A stretch of 64,000 nucleotides of DNA from the NCBI RefSeq assembly GCF_017993425.1, contig NZ_JAGOMQ010000014.1:30974-94973 (forward strand), written 5' to 3'. The stretch comes from Amaricoccus sp. (lineage in GTDB: Bacteria; Pseudomonadota; Alphaproteobacteria; Rhodobacterales; Rhodobacteraceae). Each line of letters opens with the position of its first letter. Within the stretch, counting starts at the first letter, position 1. Positions 1-11,604 of the stretch are shown here, one piece after another. The position numbers and the translations under genes are program-made. A model generated the notes under the pieces. It saw only the letters and a program-made list of their open reading frames with translations. It did no database searches and had not been told where the DNA came from.

Positions 1-731
1 AGCTGTTCACGGCGCTGCAGGGCGACGGCGCGGCGCGGCTGAACGACGTGCTGTCGCACCAGGGCTTCCGCCGGTCGCAGAACGTGCTCTACCGCCCCTC
101 CTGCGCCGGGTGCTCCTCCTGCCTCTCCGCCCGCATCGTGGTGGGCGACTTCCGCCCGAGCCGCAACCAGCGGCGCATCATCGCCCGCAACGCCCCGCTG
201 GAGCGGTCGAGCTCCAGCCCTTGGGCGACCGAGGCGCAGTTCGCGCTCTTCCGCCGCTACCTCGACGCCCGCCACGCCACCGGCGGCATGGCCGACATGG
301 ACAGCCACGAGTTCAGCGCCATGATCGAGGAGACGCCCGTGCGCAGCCGGGTGGTCGAGTATCACGCGCGGGGCGCCCGCGGCCGCGATCTGGTCGCCGT
401 GTGCCTGACCGACGTGCTCTCCGACGGCGTGTCGATGGTCTATTCCTTCTTCGACCCCGACCGCGCCGCCGACAGCCTCGGCGCCTTCATCATCCTCGAC
501 CACATCGCCATCGCCCGCGAGGCGGGCCTGCCTTACGTCTATCTCGGCTACTGGGTGCCCGGCAGCCCCAAGATGGACTACAAGCAGCGCTACCGGCCGC
601 TCGAGATCTTCGTCGACGGCCGCTGGACCGAGCTCGGCGTGGCCGACCTCACCCGCATCGGCCGCGGCGGCGGCGACCGCGTCGCCATCGGCGAGCAGGT
701 CTCCGCGATCGAGCTCCCCGCCACCAAGTGA
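1..731 (+). CDS. bpt: Arginyl/leucyl-tRNA--protein transferase, 5' end outside window
   Basis: Transfers leucine or arginine from aminoacyl-tRNA to the N terminus of proteins that have destabilising residues, feeding them to ClpAP (N-degron pathway, cytosol). The reading frame is open from base 3, and the residues before the first possible GTG (base 48) already match the family ([20 protein letters not shown]), so the gene starts upstream. 242 residues are visible of about 280 usual. The Cys-rich motif SCAGCSSC and the C-terminal GNAT-like motif [17 protein letters not shown] are both present. It converges on the cyclophilin pair, with two hairpins in the gap. The family call is secure. Confidence 0.93.
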   Translation, partial: LFTALQGDGAARLNDVLSHQGFRRSQNVLYRPSCAGCSSCLSARIVVGDFRPSRNQRRIIARNAPLERSSSSPWATEAQFALFRRYLDARHATGGMADMDSHEFSAMIEETPVRSRVVEYHARGARGRDLVAVCLTDVLSDGVSMVYSFFDPDRAADSLGAFIILDHIAIAREAGLPYVYLGYWVPGSPKMDYKQRYRPLEIFVDGRWTELGVADLTRIGRGGGDRVAIGEQVSAIELPATK

Positions 732-768
732 CGCCAGCCCCGCGGCTATTGCCTCGGGGGATGATCCG

Positions 769-789
769 TGTCGCACTATGCGACATTTC
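769..789 (+). terminator. Terminator-like hairpin after bpt
   Basis: TGTCGC-ACTAT-GCGACA forms a 6-bp stem followed by TTTC, 37 bp after the bpt stop. It is short but correctly placed for the plus-strand gene. Confidence 0.45.
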
Positions 790-816
790 GGGCCGCCGCC
801 TCCGGGGCGGCGGCCC
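790..816. terminator. GC-rich hairpin between convergent genes
   Basis: An 11-bp perfect stem (GGGCCGCCGCC / GGCGGCGGCCC) with a 5-nt loop lies 9 bp past the stop of the minus-strand cyclophilin. No U-tract follows on either strand. Its position between convergent stops suggests a shared transcription barrier. Confidence 0.45.
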
Positions 817-825
817 CGCCCGGGC

Positions 826-1401
826 CTACGGCCCGTCGGCCTGGATGTAGACGTTCTCCATGAAGTCGGGCTTCGCCACCGCCCCGCCGGCGCCGACGTC
901 GCCCTTCTCGATGGCGTCCACCACCTCCATCCCCGACGTCACCTCGCCGACGATCGTGTACTGGCCGTCGAGATGGCTCGCCGGGGCGAACATGATGAAG
1001 AACTGGCTGTTGGCGGAGTTCGGGTTCTGGCTCCGCGCCATGCCCACCACGCCGCGCTGGAACGAGGCCTTGTCGGTGAACTCCGCCGGCAGGTCCGGCA
1101 GCGCCGAGCCGCCGATCCCGGCCCGGCCCTGGCCGAACGCCTCCCGGGTCCCGAACTCCACGTCGCCGGTCTGCGCCATGAAGCCGTCGATCACCCGGTG
1201 GAAGGCGATCCCGTCATAGGCCCCCTCCCGCGCCAGCTCCTTGATCCGCGCGACGTTCCCGGGCGCGAGGTCGGGCCGCAGCGCGATCTCCACGTTTCCC
1301 TTCCCCGCCACCTCGATCACCAGCGTATCCTCCGGCGCGGCGGCGAAAGCCGCCCCCGCCAGCCCGAGCGCCAGCCCGGCCGCGGCCAGCAGGCGCCGCA
1401 T
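826..1401 (-). CDS. Exported cyclophilin-type peptidyl-prolyl isomerase
   Basis: Peptidyl-prolyl cis-trans isomerase of the cyclophilin family, 191 residues. The N terminus MRRLLAAAGLALGLAGAAFA is a signal peptide, so a periplasmic folding role like that of PpiA is inferred. Core cyclophilin motifs are visible: FHRVIDGFMAQTGD, GMARSQNPNSANSQFFI and LDGQYTIVGEV. Its ATG shares one base with the TGA of the upstream cytosolic paralogue (TGATG), so the two are translationally coupled. The tandem arrangement of a cytosolic and an exported copy is common in Rhodobacterales. Confidence 0.9.
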   Translation of the reverse strand: MRRLLAAAGLALGLAGAAFAAAPEDTLVIEVAGKGNVEIALRPDLAPGNVARIKELAREGAYDGIAFHRVIDGFMAQTGDVEFGTREAFGQGRAGIGGSALPDLPAEFTDKASFQRGVVGMARSQNPNSANSQFFIMFAPASHLDGQYTIVGEVTSGMEVVDAIEKGDVGAGGAVAKPDFMENVYIQADGP

Positions 1402-1907
1402 CACGCGTCCGCCGCCACGCGGACCGAGATCATCCGGTCCGGCTGCGCCGGCGGCCCGCCCCGCACGATCCGGTCGACGTGCTCCATCCCGGACACCACC
1501 CGGCCCCAGACGGTGTATTGCCCGTTCAGGAAGTGCCCGTCCTTGAACATAATGAAGAACTGGCTGTTGCCCGAGTTCGGGTTCTGGCTGCGCGCCATGC
1601 CGACCGCGCCGCGGTCGAAGGGCAGCTTCGAGAACTCCGCCGGCAGGTCCGGCCGGCTCGACCCGCCGGTGCCGGCGCGGCGGATGTTGAAGCCATCCTC
1701 CATGTCGCCGTTGGCGACGTCGCCGGTCTGCGCCATGAAGCCGTCGATCACCCGGTGGAAGGCGACGTTGTCGTACTCCCCGCCCCGCGCGAGCGCCTTG
1801 ATCTGCTCGACATGCTTCGGGGCGACCGCGGGCAGCATCTCCACCACCACGTCGCCGTCCTTGAGCTGGATCACCAGCGTGTTCTCCGGATCCTTGATCT
1901 CGGCCAT
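1401..1907 (-). CDS. Cytosolic cyclophilin-type peptidyl-prolyl isomerase
   Basis: 168-residue PpiB-like cyclophilin with no signal peptide. FHRVIDGFMAQTGD, GMARSQNPNSGNSQFFIMF and LNGQYTVWGRV are the catalytic and substrate-groove motifs. The ATG is preceded by GGAGGAGGAACCG, a strong ribosome binding site that fixes the start. It is first in a two-gene operon with the exported paralogue and is divergent from the UDG-like gene. Confidence 0.9.
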   Translation of the reverse strand: MAEIKDPENTLVIQLKDGDVVVEMLPAVAPKHVEQIKALARGGEYDNVAFHRVIDGFMAQTGDVANGDMEDGFNIRRAGTGGSSRPDLPAEFSKLPFDRGAVGMARSQNPNSGNSQFFIMFKDGHFLNGQYTVWGRVVSGMEHVDRIVRGGPPAQPDRMISVRVAADA

Positions 1908-2020
1908 CGGTTCCTCCTCCGGTGGATTCGCGGCGGACCCTAGACCGGGCGCCGCCCGAGGGAAAGGCCGCCCGTCGACCCGAGTTGACCCCGGGCCCGC
2001 GCCGGCCTAGGCCCGGAGCC

Positions 2021-2626
2021 ATGGACGGCGGGCGCATCGAGGACGTGGCGGGCCTGGCGGCGGAGGTCTCCGCCTGCCGCCTCTGCGCCGACCGCTTCGC
2101 CGCCACCGCCACCGCCCATGCGCCGCGCCCCGTCCCCTGGCTCTCCGACCGCGCGCCGATCCTGCTCTGCGGCCAGGCCCCCGGCGCGCAGGTCCACGCC
2201 AAGGGCCGGCCCTTCGACGACCCCTCCGGCGACCGCCTGCGCGACTGGCTCGGCGTCGACCGCGACGCCTTCTACGACCGCAGCCGCTTCGCGGTGCTGC
2301 CGATGGCCTTCTGCTTTCCCGGCTACGACGCCCACGGCTCCGACCTGCCGCCGCCGCCGCTCTGCGCCGCCACCTGGCGGGTCCGCGCCCTCGCCGCCAT
2401 GCCGCAGGTGCGCCTGACGCTCCTCATCGGCGGCCACGCGCAGCGCTGGGTCCTCGGCCCCGGCCCGGTCGGCGCCGCCGTCGCCCGCTGGCGCGAGGCG
2501 CCCGCCGGCGTCCTGCCCCTGCCCCATCCATCCTGGCGCAACACCGCCTGGCTGAGGCGGCATCCGTGGTTCGAGGCCGAGCTCGTCCCCGAGCTCCGCC
2601 GCCGCGTCGCCGCCCTGCTGGCATGA
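2021..2626 (+). CDS. Uracil-DNA glycosylase family protein (Fe-S type)
   Basis: 201-residue protein of the uracil-DNA glycosylase superfamily, presumably removing uracil or related lesions from DNA. Motif 1 is GQAPGAQVHAKGRPF followed by DPSGDRLRDWLG. Motif 2 is LPHPSW near the C terminus. Four cysteines are spaced CxxC (residues 19 and 22), then C-x16-C (FCFPGYD, PLCAATW), consistent with the 4Fe-4S site of family 4-like enzymes. The ATG at 2021 was chosen because GGAG lies 5 bp upstream and the conserved region begins there; an in-frame ATG 99 bp earlier has no support. Its stop overlaps the start of the next gene (ATGA). Real activity is unproven. Confidence 0.78.
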   Translation: MDGGRIEDVAGLAAEVSACRLCADRFAATATAHAPRPVPWLSDRAPILLCGQAPGAQVHAKGRPFDDPSGDRLRDWLGVDRDAFYDRSRFAVLPMAFCFPGYDAHGSDLPPPPLCAATWRVRALAAMPQVRLTLLIGGHAQRWVLGPGPVGAAVARWREAPAGVLPLPHPSWRNTAWLRRHPWFEAELVPELRRRVAALLA

Positions 2627-3408
2627 ACGAAGCGACCCCGCTCGACGCCGCCTTCCTGGCGATGGAGGCCTCCCCCGAGGACGAGGCGGCGCGCCTGCGC
2701 TTCCACGAGCGGCTGATGGACGCCGAGCTCTTCGTCCTGCTCGAGACCGAGCCCGAGGGCGACGCGCTCCGCCCGGCGATCTTCGATCTCGACGAGGGCC
2801 GCTTCGCGCTCGCCTTCGACCGGGACGCCCGCCTCGCCGCCTTCCTCGACGCGCCCGCCCCCTACGCCGCCCTCGCCGGCCGCCGCCTCGCCGCCGCCCT
2901 CGCCGGCCGCGGCGTCGGCCTCGGCCTGAACCTCGGCGTCGCCCCCTCGGCGACGCTGCTGCCGGCGGCCGCGATCGACTGGCTGGCCGCCATGGGCGAC
3001 GCACGCCCCGAGCGCACCTCCGCCCGCCCCCGCGCCGTCCGCCCGCCCACGGACGCCTCCCCGGCCCTGATCGCCGCGCTCGACGCCAAGATCGCCACGA
3101 TGACCGGCCAGATCGACGCCGCCTGGCTCGCCGCCCTCGACATGGCCGACGGCGCCGCCCGCCTCGTCCTCGCCGTCGGCGGCGCCGTGCCGTCCGCCGA
3201 GCCCGCGATCGCCGCCGCCGTCGCCGAGGCCGCCCGCTTCTCCGGCGGCGGCGCAGAGATCGACGTCGCCTTCCTCCGCGACGACCCCGGGGTCCGGCAG
3301 GCCTTCGAGCGCAACGGCCTGCGCTTCGACCCGCCGCCGCCGCAGGTTCCCGAAGCGCCGCGCGCCCCCGGCAGCGACCCGGACCGTCCCCCGGTCCTGC
3401 GACGGTAG
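2623..3408 (+). CDS. SseB-family protein
   Basis: 261 residues with the SseB N-terminal fold: a start of the type TPLDAAFLAMEASPEDEAARL, then the ELFVLLETEPEGD strand and FDRDARLAAFL, typical of alphaproteobacterial SseB-domain proteins. The ATG overlaps the upstream stop by 4 bp, so the two genes form an operon. The family is named after Salmonella SseB, but its molecular role in alphaproteobacteria is unknown. The C terminus is Pro/Arg-rich and probably disordered. Confidence 0.75.
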   Translation: MNEATPLDAAFLAMEASPEDEAARLRFHERLMDAELFVLLETEPEGDALRPAIFDLDEGRFALAFDRDARLAAFLDAPAPYAALAGRRLAAALAGRGVGLGLNLGVAPSATLLPAAAIDWLAAMGDARPERTSARPRAVRPPTDASPALIAALDAKIATMTGQIDAAWLAALDMADGAARLVLAVGGAVPSAEPAIAAAVAEAARFSGGGAEIDVAFLRDDPGVRQAFERNGLRFDPPPPQVPEAPRAPGSDPDRPPVLRR

Positions 3409-3579
3409 AACCCGGGCGGCAGCGGCCCCATTCCCCGCGACGCCCGTCGGGCAGCGCCCCTCCGGGCGCCAGCACAAGCGCGGCGTTGTCGGGCAATATC
3501 CGGACGCTCGCCCGGGGACGGCCTGAACCCGCCTTGACCCGGTCGCCCGGCCGCGGCCGGAACCGGTGGTCAATCGTCG

Positions 3580-3601
3580 CGGGCGGACCTGAACCCGCCC
3601 G
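3580..3601 (-). terminator. Hairpin after the subtilase gene
   Basis: CGGGCGG-ACCTGAAC-CCGCCCG forms a 7-bp stem 3 bp past the stop of the minus-strand protease gene. The neighbouring sequence also holds a second imperfect copy of the CCTGAACCCGCC stretch, near 3521-3534. Confidence 0.4.
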
Positions 3602-3604
3602 GGC

Positions 3605-6388
<2,784 letters not shown>

Positions 6389-6501
6389 GCCGCACCCCTG
6401 TCCGACACTGCCTGAATACGGCCCGGCTTGCCTCCGATCAAGATGCCGGGCGAATATTTTCGCGAGCCGCGCGTTGTAGCTCCCAGAACGTCCTCTTTCG
6501 G

Positions 6502-7029
6502 GTGCCTGCCTTGGACAGCAGCTTTCAGCGCGACCTCGTCGCCCTCGTGCCCCGCCTGCGCCGGTTCGCCTATGCGCTGGCCGGCTCGGCGGACGTCGGC
6601 GACGATCTGGTCCAGGCGGCCTGCGAGCGGGCGCTCAAGAACGCCGCGGCCTTCCAGCCGGGCACGCGGATGGACAGCTGGATGTTCCGGATCATCCAGA
6701 ACCTGTGGCTCGACGACCGCCGCAAGCGGAAGGTGCGCGGGGCCCAGGTCGATCCGGACACGCTGGCGATCTCCGACGACGGCTTCGGCGCGCGCCAGGC
6801 CGAGGACCGGGTGACGCTCGAGAAGGTGCGCGCCTCGGTCGACAGACTGCCCGACGAGCTCCGGCTCGTCGTCGCCCTCGTCGCCATCGAGGGCCGGAGC
6901 TACCGCGAGGCGGCCGAGGCCCTCGAGATTCCCATCGGCACCGTGATGAGCCGATTGTCCCGCGCCCGAGCGTTGCTGCTGCCGCTCGTCCAGGCGCCCG
7001 ACCAGAGGAGCCGGTCATGGACACAGTGA
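6502..7029 (+). CDS. ECF-type RNA polymerase sigma factor
   Basis: 175-residue sigma-70 family protein with only regions 2 and 4. Region 2 contains DDLVQAACERAL and MDSWMFRIIQNLWLDDRRK. Region 4 has the HTH SYREAAEALEIPIGTVMSRLSRARA. The start is uncertain: GTG at 6502 or TTG at 6511; no clear ribosome binding site separates them. It overlaps the following membrane anti-sigma gene by 13 bp and is divergent from the subtilase, a likely target. Confidence 0.9.
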   Translation: MPALDSSFQRDLVALVPRLRRFAYALAGSADVGDDLVQAACERALKNAAAFQPGTRMDSWMFRIIQNLWLDDRRKRKVRGAQVDPDTLAISDDGFGARQAEDRVTLEKVRASVDRLPDELRLVVALVAIEGRSYREAAEALEIPIGTVMSRLSRARALLLPLVQAPDQRSRSWTQ

Positions 7030-7790
7030 TGGAGCAGGAGACGCTCGCGGCCTTCGTCGACGGTGCGCTGTCGCCCGAGGAATCGGCCCGCGTGGTGCTG
7101 CATCTCGCCGATTGCGCCGACGACGCGGCCTATGTCGACGCGCTGATGGAGCTGAACGCGCTGCTCGGCGCCGCCTTTGCCGCGCCGGTCAACCAGGCGA
7201 TCCCGGAGCGGATCCGGGCGGCGATCTTCCCCGCTCCCGCCAGCGTCGGTCGGGCGCGGGCCTCGGGGCGGAGCGGCTGGCGAATGGCGCGGCCGGGCGG
7301 ACGGCGGATCGCGGCCTGGGCGGCGGTCGCCGCGGCGGCGGCGCTGGTCGTCGGCGTGGGGATCGACCTCAGGACCGGCGGCGACACCGTGCAGATCGCC
7401 GGGGCCCCGGGCGCGGACGGCGCGCTGCGGGCGGCGCTCGAGGCGGCGCCGAGCGGCGAGGCGCCGTCGGAGGGCGAGGAGCGGATCACCCTGATCGCGA
7501 CCTATCGCGACGCCGCCGGGCGGCCGTGCCGGGAATACGAGATCCTGCACGACGCCGAGCGGGCGCTGACCCGCGGGCTCGCCTGCCGCAACTCCGGCGA
7601 GGACTGGGAGACCGAGGTCGCGGTGGCGAGCCGGCTGCCCTCCCCCGCGGCGGGCGGCGGCGAGGGGTTCGTCCCGGCGCAGGGCGCGGCCTCCGACACG
7701 CTCGACGCGGCGCTCGACCGGCTCGGCATCGGCATGTCGCTGACGCCGGACGAGGAGCGCGCCTTGATCGGCTCGGACTGGGTGGAATAG
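7017..7790 (+). CDS. Membrane anti-sigma factor
   Basis: 257 residues. The N-terminal cytosolic domain resembles a zinc anti-sigma domain, but the H-x3-C-x2-C motif reads His29-LAD-Cys33-AD-Asp36, so the second Cys is Asp. One transmembrane helix lies at about 98-116 (IAAWAAVAAAAALVVGVGI), followed by a periplasmic domain with RPCREYEILHD and GLACRNSGEDWETEVA. The start ATG at 7017 has GAGGAG 6 bp upstream. The overlap with the sigma gene and this topology make an anti-sigma role very likely. The signal it senses is unknown; the divergent protease is a candidate partner. Confidence 0.82.
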   Translation: MDTVMEQETLAAFVDGALSPEESARVVLHLADCADDAAYVDALMELNALLGAAFAAPVNQAIPERIRAAIFPAPASVGRARASGRSGWRMARPGGRRIAAWAAVAAAAALVVGVGIDLRTGGDTVQIAGAPGADGALRAALEAAPSGEAPSEGEERITLIATYRDAAGRPCREYEILHDAERALTRGLACRNSGEDWETEVAVASRLPSPAAGGGEGFVPAQGAASDTLDAALDRLGIGMSLTPDEERALIGSDWVE

Positions 7791-7831
7791 TCCGTCAAAG
7801 GCAGCGTCACGGAAATCAAAGGCCTCGCCTG

Positions 7832-7864
7832 CTGCGCCCGCGGATCATGGGTCCGCGGGCGCAG
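7832..7864 (+). terminator. 13-bp stem hairpin after the sigma/anti-sigma operon
   Basis: CTGCGCCCGCGGA pairs perfectly with TCCGCGGGCGCAG around a 7-nt loop, 42 bp downstream of the anti-sigma stop. There is no U-tract, but the stem is among the strongest in the window. Confidence 0.5.
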
Positions 7865-7964
7865 GGAGCGGCCCCCGGCCCGCGCCGACGGTCCGGCAGG
7901 GGCTTCCGACTGCGATCAAGGCGTTCTCCGGTCGGGAGAATTCTCCTGCCTTGCGGCGACGGCC

Positions 7965-8876
7965 TCAATCGTCGGTGACCGGAGACCACTCCGGGCCGGG
8001 GTCGAAGGCGGTGATGGCGGAGGCGGCGGCGAGGGTGTCCTCGTCGAGGTCGGCCTCGTAGACGACGCCGGCCTCGCTGACCATGAAGCTCATCACCCCG
8101 GTGTCGCGATAGGCCGAGGGGAAGGCGAGCAGCGCATGACCGCCGAGGAGCCGGCCGCCGATCACGTAGTCGGCGGCGCCCCCCGGCGCGGCGGGGCCTT
8201 GGCTGGTCAGGATGCGGAAGTAGTAACCGTGGAACGGCTCGGGGTCCTGGTCCTGGCCGTCGATGGCGTAGCCCTCGGCGGCGGCGCGGGCCATGAAGTC
8301 GCCGACCGGGCTCTCCGGCTGGCCGGGCTCGGGCGGCCAGTAGAGGCCGTCATGCGTGCCCGGGTCGCTGATCAGGCTGGCGGCGAAGGAGGGCGCGCCG
8401 TCGCCGTCGGGATCGGCGGCGCGGTAGGCGCGCTGGGCGGCGACGTAGAGCCGCATCACCTCGATCACGTCGAGCTCGTTCTGGCCGATGCGGCGCATCA
8501 GCACCTCGTCGCGCGCCTCGGCGGCGTCGAAGCTCCAGCCGTCGGCGCCCTCGACGATCGGGCCGGGGAAGGGCCACTGGTCGCGGCCGACATAGAGCGT
8601 CGCCTTGTCGCCCACCGTCTCGATCCGGTGCATGGCGCGCCAGTCGGCGAGGAACTCGGCCCAGGCGTTGCGGTCGGCGACGTCGTCGCCGGAGAGGATC
8701 ACGTCCTCGTTCTCCGGCCCGAACACCGCGACGAGGGCGTCGCGGTCCTTCGCCTCCAGCGCCGCGATCACCGCCTCGGCGGCGGCCTCGGGGCTCGGGA
8801 AGGTCTGCGGGGCGGCGAGCGCCGCGGGCGCTGCGGCGAGCGCGGCGAGCCCGAGCGCGAGACGGAATGCGGTCAT
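7965..8876 (-). CDS. DUF2950 family exported protein
   Basis: 303 residues. MTAFRLALGLAALAAAPAALA is a signal peptide; cleavage after AAPAALA would give a periplasmic protein. Family features include the early SPEAAAEAVIAALEAKDRDALVAVFG helix, RIGQNELDVIEVMRLYVAAQRAYRA and the C-terminal GVMSFMVSEAGVVYEADL. The ATG is preceded by GGAGATCAGGCC. It follows the DUF3300 gene by 22 bp on the same strand, a pairing seen in many proteobacteria. Biochemical function unknown. Confidence 0.88.
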   Translation of the reverse strand: MTAFRLALGLAALAAAPAALAAPQTFPSPEAAAEAVIAALEAKDRDALVAVFGPENEDVILSGDDVADRNAWAEFLADWRAMHRIETVGDKATLYVGRDQWPFPGPIVEGADGWSFDAAEARDEVLMRRIGQNELDVIEVMRLYVAAQRAYRAADPDGDGAPSFAASLISDPGTHDGLYWPPEPGQPESPVGDFMARAAAEGYAIDGQDQDPEPFHGYYFRILTSQGPAAPGGAADYVIGGRLLGGHALLAFPSAYRDTGVMSFMVSEAGVVYEADLDEDTLAAASAITAFDPGPEWSPVTDD

Positions 8877-8898
8877 GGCCTGATCTCCACGGCTGTTC

Positions 8899-10482
8899 TC
8901 ACCTGCGCCGCCCGCCGGCGCTGCCCCGTCCCCGCGCCCCGGCATGGCCGGCGCGGCCGGCATGGGCGGGCTTCTTGAAGGCGGAGGACTTCGCCGCCGG
9001 CTTCTTGACCGGCGGGCGCGACGCGGACGGCTTGGCCACCGGCTTGCGCTTGGCGGCGGCGGCCTTCGCGGCGGGCGACGCGCTCGACTGCGCCCGGGCG
9101 CGGGCGGCGTCGACCTTGGGGGCGCCCTCGGCACGCGGGGTGAAGGCGCGATCGGCCCCGGGCTTGCGCGCGGGGACGTCGCCGCGCTTCGCCTGCGCGG
9201 CCTCGAGCTTCGCGCGCGCCTCGCCGCCGCCGGCCTCGGGATGCGCCGCCTGGATCTTGCTGCGCGCCGCGGCGGCGCCGCCCGATCCCTGCGCGGCCTC
9301 GAGCCGGCTGCGCGCCGCGCCGTCGCCGGCGCGCGCGGCCGCAAGGCCGGCCCCTGCCCCGGCGCCGGCCAGCGCCGCGGCGGCCGCGCCGCCCCCGCCC
9401 TCCTCGTGGCGCGCCTCCAGCTTGGCGCGCGCCTCGTCGCGGCGGGCGGCGTCGGGCGTGAAGGCGCCCTCGCGGCGGGGATGCTCGGGGTCGACGCCTC
9501 CGAGCCGGCCGCGCGCCTCGTCGAGCCGCGGCGTGTCGCCGGCGTCGATGCGCTCGCGCGCCGCCGCGGCGCGGTCGGGATCGAGCTGGCCGTCGCCGTC
9601 GACGATCACCCGGTTGCGGTCGCGGTCGATGTTGACGTCGCCGTCGATGTCGATGTCGCGGTCGGGGCGCGGGTAGAACTCGCCGTCGTCCCAGTCGACG
9701 TGGTGGTCGTGGTCGTGCCAGTAGTCGTTCCAGTCGTCGTCGTCGTCGAAGATCTCGTCGACGAGGAGCGCGCTGCCGAAGGCGATCGCGCCGGTCGTCA
9801 GCCAGTAGTTCGGGCCGTAGCCGACCGGGTCGGTGGTGACATAGGTCGAGCCGGTGGGCGCGGCGGCGTAGACGACGCTCGGGTCGTAGCTCGGCACGTA
9901 GACCGTCTCGGGGTCGGTCGGGGCGATGCTTATGGCGCCCCCGTCGTCCACGGAGACGGTCTGCGCCTCGTTGGAGGTGAGCTGGCCGACCGCCTGGGCC
10001 TGGGCGCGCAGCCGCTGCGCCGAATCGAGCACGTCGTCGGTCTGGGCGAGGACGGCGTTCCCGAGCGTCTCGGTGCCGTCGAGATCGTCGGCCATGCGCT
10101 CGATCACCACGGGGAAGCCGCTCGCCAGCACGGCGACGCTCGGGTCCCAGCCCTCGGCCCCGGCGGCAGCGTCGCGGTCGGCGGCCGGCATCTCGCGGTT
10201 CGCGTCGACCCAGCGATCGGCCTTGGCGACGTCGAGCGGGAAGGTGGCGGCGACGAGAATCTGGTTGAAGAGCGCGTCGGGGTAGAGCGCGTAGGGCGCG
10301 AGCAGCAGGTCGAGCTCGTCGTCGGTCAGCAGCGCCTCCGCCGGCGCCGCGGCGTCAGGCGGAGCGGGAGGCGCCTCCGGCTGCGCGAGGGCGGCGGGAC
10401 GCGGCTCGGGGGCCGGCTCCTGCGCCCCTGCCCCGGCCGCCGCGGCCAGGGTCGCCGCCGCGAGGGCGATGGCTTTCCGCAT
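8899..10482 (-). CDS. DUF3300 family exported protein
   Basis: 527 residues beginning MRKAIALAAATLAAAAGAGAQ, a signal peptide. The start at 10482 is preferred to an ATG at 10488 because AGGGAGGAA lies 8 bp from the former. The DUF3300 core (about 50-230) has LLAPYALYPDALFNQILVAA, DRWVDANRE and ETVYVPSYDPSVVY. A very acidic, His/Trp-rich segment follows (DDDDDWNDYWHDHDHHVDW), then a long Ala/Arg/Lys-rich tail with ARAKLEA-type repeats and a basic PVKKPAAK-type end. Probably an envelope protein with a polyelectrolyte tail. Function unknown; co-transcribed with DUF2950. Confidence 0.88.
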   Translation of the reverse strand: MRKAIALAAATLAAAAGAGAQEPAPEPRPAALAQPEAPPAPPDAAAPAEALLTDDELDLLLAPYALYPDALFNQILVAATFPLDVAKADRWVDANREMPAADRDAAAGAEGWDPSVAVLASGFPVVIERMADDLDGTETLGNAVLAQTDDVLDSAQRLRAQAQAVGQLTSNEAQTVSVDDGGAISIAPTDPETVYVPSYDPSVVYAAAPTGSTYVTTDPVGYGPNYWLTTGAIAFGSALLVDEIFDDDDDWNDYWHDHDHHVDWDDGEFYPRPDRDIDIDGDVNIDRDRNRVIVDGDGQLDPDRAAAARERIDAGDTPRLDEARGRLGGVDPEHPRREGAFTPDAARRDEARAKLEARHEEGGGGAAAAALAGAGAGAGLAAARAGDGAARSRLEAAQGSGGAAAARSKIQAAHPEAGGGEARAKLEAAQAKRGDVPARKPGADRAFTPRAEGAPKVDAARARAQSSASPAAKAAAAKRKPVAKPSASRPPVKKPAAKSSAFKKPAHAGRAGHAGARGRGSAGGRRR

Positions 10483-10567
10483 CGACATTTCCTCCCTGCA
10501 CCCGAGATCTCCGCCTCGCTCGCGCGATGATAGCACGCCCGGCGCCATCCGCCAGCGAGTCGCGTCC

Positions 10568-11536
10568 TCAGCCGACGCGGCCGCCGAGCTCGTCCTCGAC
10601 ATGGGCGGCGACGATGGCGTCGAAGGAGGCGTCGGCGCGGAAGCCGAGGCCCGCGGCGCGGCTCGCGTCGAACTGCGTCGGCCAGCCGGCGACGATGCGG
10701 CGGATGGTCTCGTCGGGCTCGCGGCGGATCAGGGCGACCGCGTCGTCGCCGGCGGCGCGGCGCAGCGCCTCGATCTCCTCGCCGACGGTGGCGGAGAGGC
10801 CGGGCATGGTGAGGTTGCGGCGCGGGCCGATGGCGGAGAGGTCCATGGCGAGGGCATGGCGGAAGAAGCCGACCGCGGCGCGGGGGCTCGCGAACCAGTG
10901 GCGGACGTCCTCCTCGACCGGCAGCACCGCCTCCTGGCCGGCGAGCGGCTCGCGCAGGATGTTGGAGAAGAAGCCGGAGGCGGCCTTGTTGGGCTTGCCC
11001 GGGCGCACGCAGATGGTGGGGAGGCGGATGCCGACGCCGTCGAGGAAGCCCTTGCGGGTGTAGTCGGCGAGCATCAGCTCGCCCATGGCCTTCTGCGCGC
11101 CGTAGCTGGTCAGCGGCGTCAGGTGGAAGTCGTCGGGGATGGTGTCCGGGAAGGGCGCGCCGAAGACGGCGATCGAGGAGGCGAAGATCACCTTCGGGCA
11201 GTAGTCCGGCAGGGTGCGGATGGCGTCGAGCAGGGCGCGCGTGCCGTCGAAGTTGACGGCGTAGCCCTTCTCGAGGTCGGCCTCGGCCTCGCCGGAGACC
11301 ACGGCGGCGAGGTGGAAGATCACGTCGGGCCGCTTGGCGATGCGGGCGGCGACGGCGGCCGGGTCGGCGATGTCGAGGGTGGTGGAGACGGTTGCGACCG
11401 AGGCGCCGGCGGGGACCTTCGGCTCGACGACGTCGACGAGGGTGAGGCGGGTCAGCCCGGGGGGCGGGTCGCTGACCAGCGAGCGGGCGAGCTTGACGCC
11501 GATCATGCCGGCGGCGCCGGTGACGAGGATGTGCAT
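10568..11536 (-). CDS. denD: D-erythronate dehydrogenase-like short-chain epimerase/dehydrogenase
   Basis: 322-residue extended SDR with TGAAGMIG (NAD-binding), ASSIAVFGAPFP and the catalytic SYGAQKAMGE (YxxxK). Overall it resembles DenD, which oxidises D-erythronate to 2-oxo-erythronate in four-carbon acid sugar catabolism; a general NAD-dependent epimerase is the alternative. It sits 68 bp downstream of lpxI in the lipid A cluster, where lpxB would be expected, and far from other tetronate genes. A LacI-type operator precedes lpxI-denD, the same core as upstream of lacI and an FGGY kinase at 45-55 kb, so a sugar-acid role fits. Confidence 0.72.
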   Translation of the reverse strand: MHILVTGAAGMIGVKLARSLVSDPPPGLTRLTLVDVVEPKVPAGASVATVSTTLDIADPAAVAARIAKRPDVIFHLAAVVSGEAEADLEKGYAVNFDGTRALLDAIRTLPDYCPKVIFASSIAVFGAPFPDTIPDDFHLTPLTSYGAQKAMGELMLADYTRKGFLDGVGIRLPTICVRPGKPNKAASGFFSNILREPLAGQEAVLPVEEDVRHWFASPRAAVGFFRHALAMDLSAIGPRRNLTMPGLSATVGEEIEALRRAAGDDAVALIRREPDETIRRIVAGWPTQFDASRAAGLGFRADASFDAIVAAHVEDELGGRVG

Positions 11537-11604
11537 GTGTCCCTCCCGAGGCTTTCCGCCGAGCTAGCACGCGCCCGGCGGGGTGGGCAACGGCAGGGGA
11601 AGGA

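Noticed and set aside
826..2202. Single 458-residue protein spanning both cyclophilin genes on the minus strand
   Set aside because: The frame crosses the cytosolic cyclophilin out of register. Only its last 191 residues are protein-like, and they start at the ATG coupled to the upstream stop.
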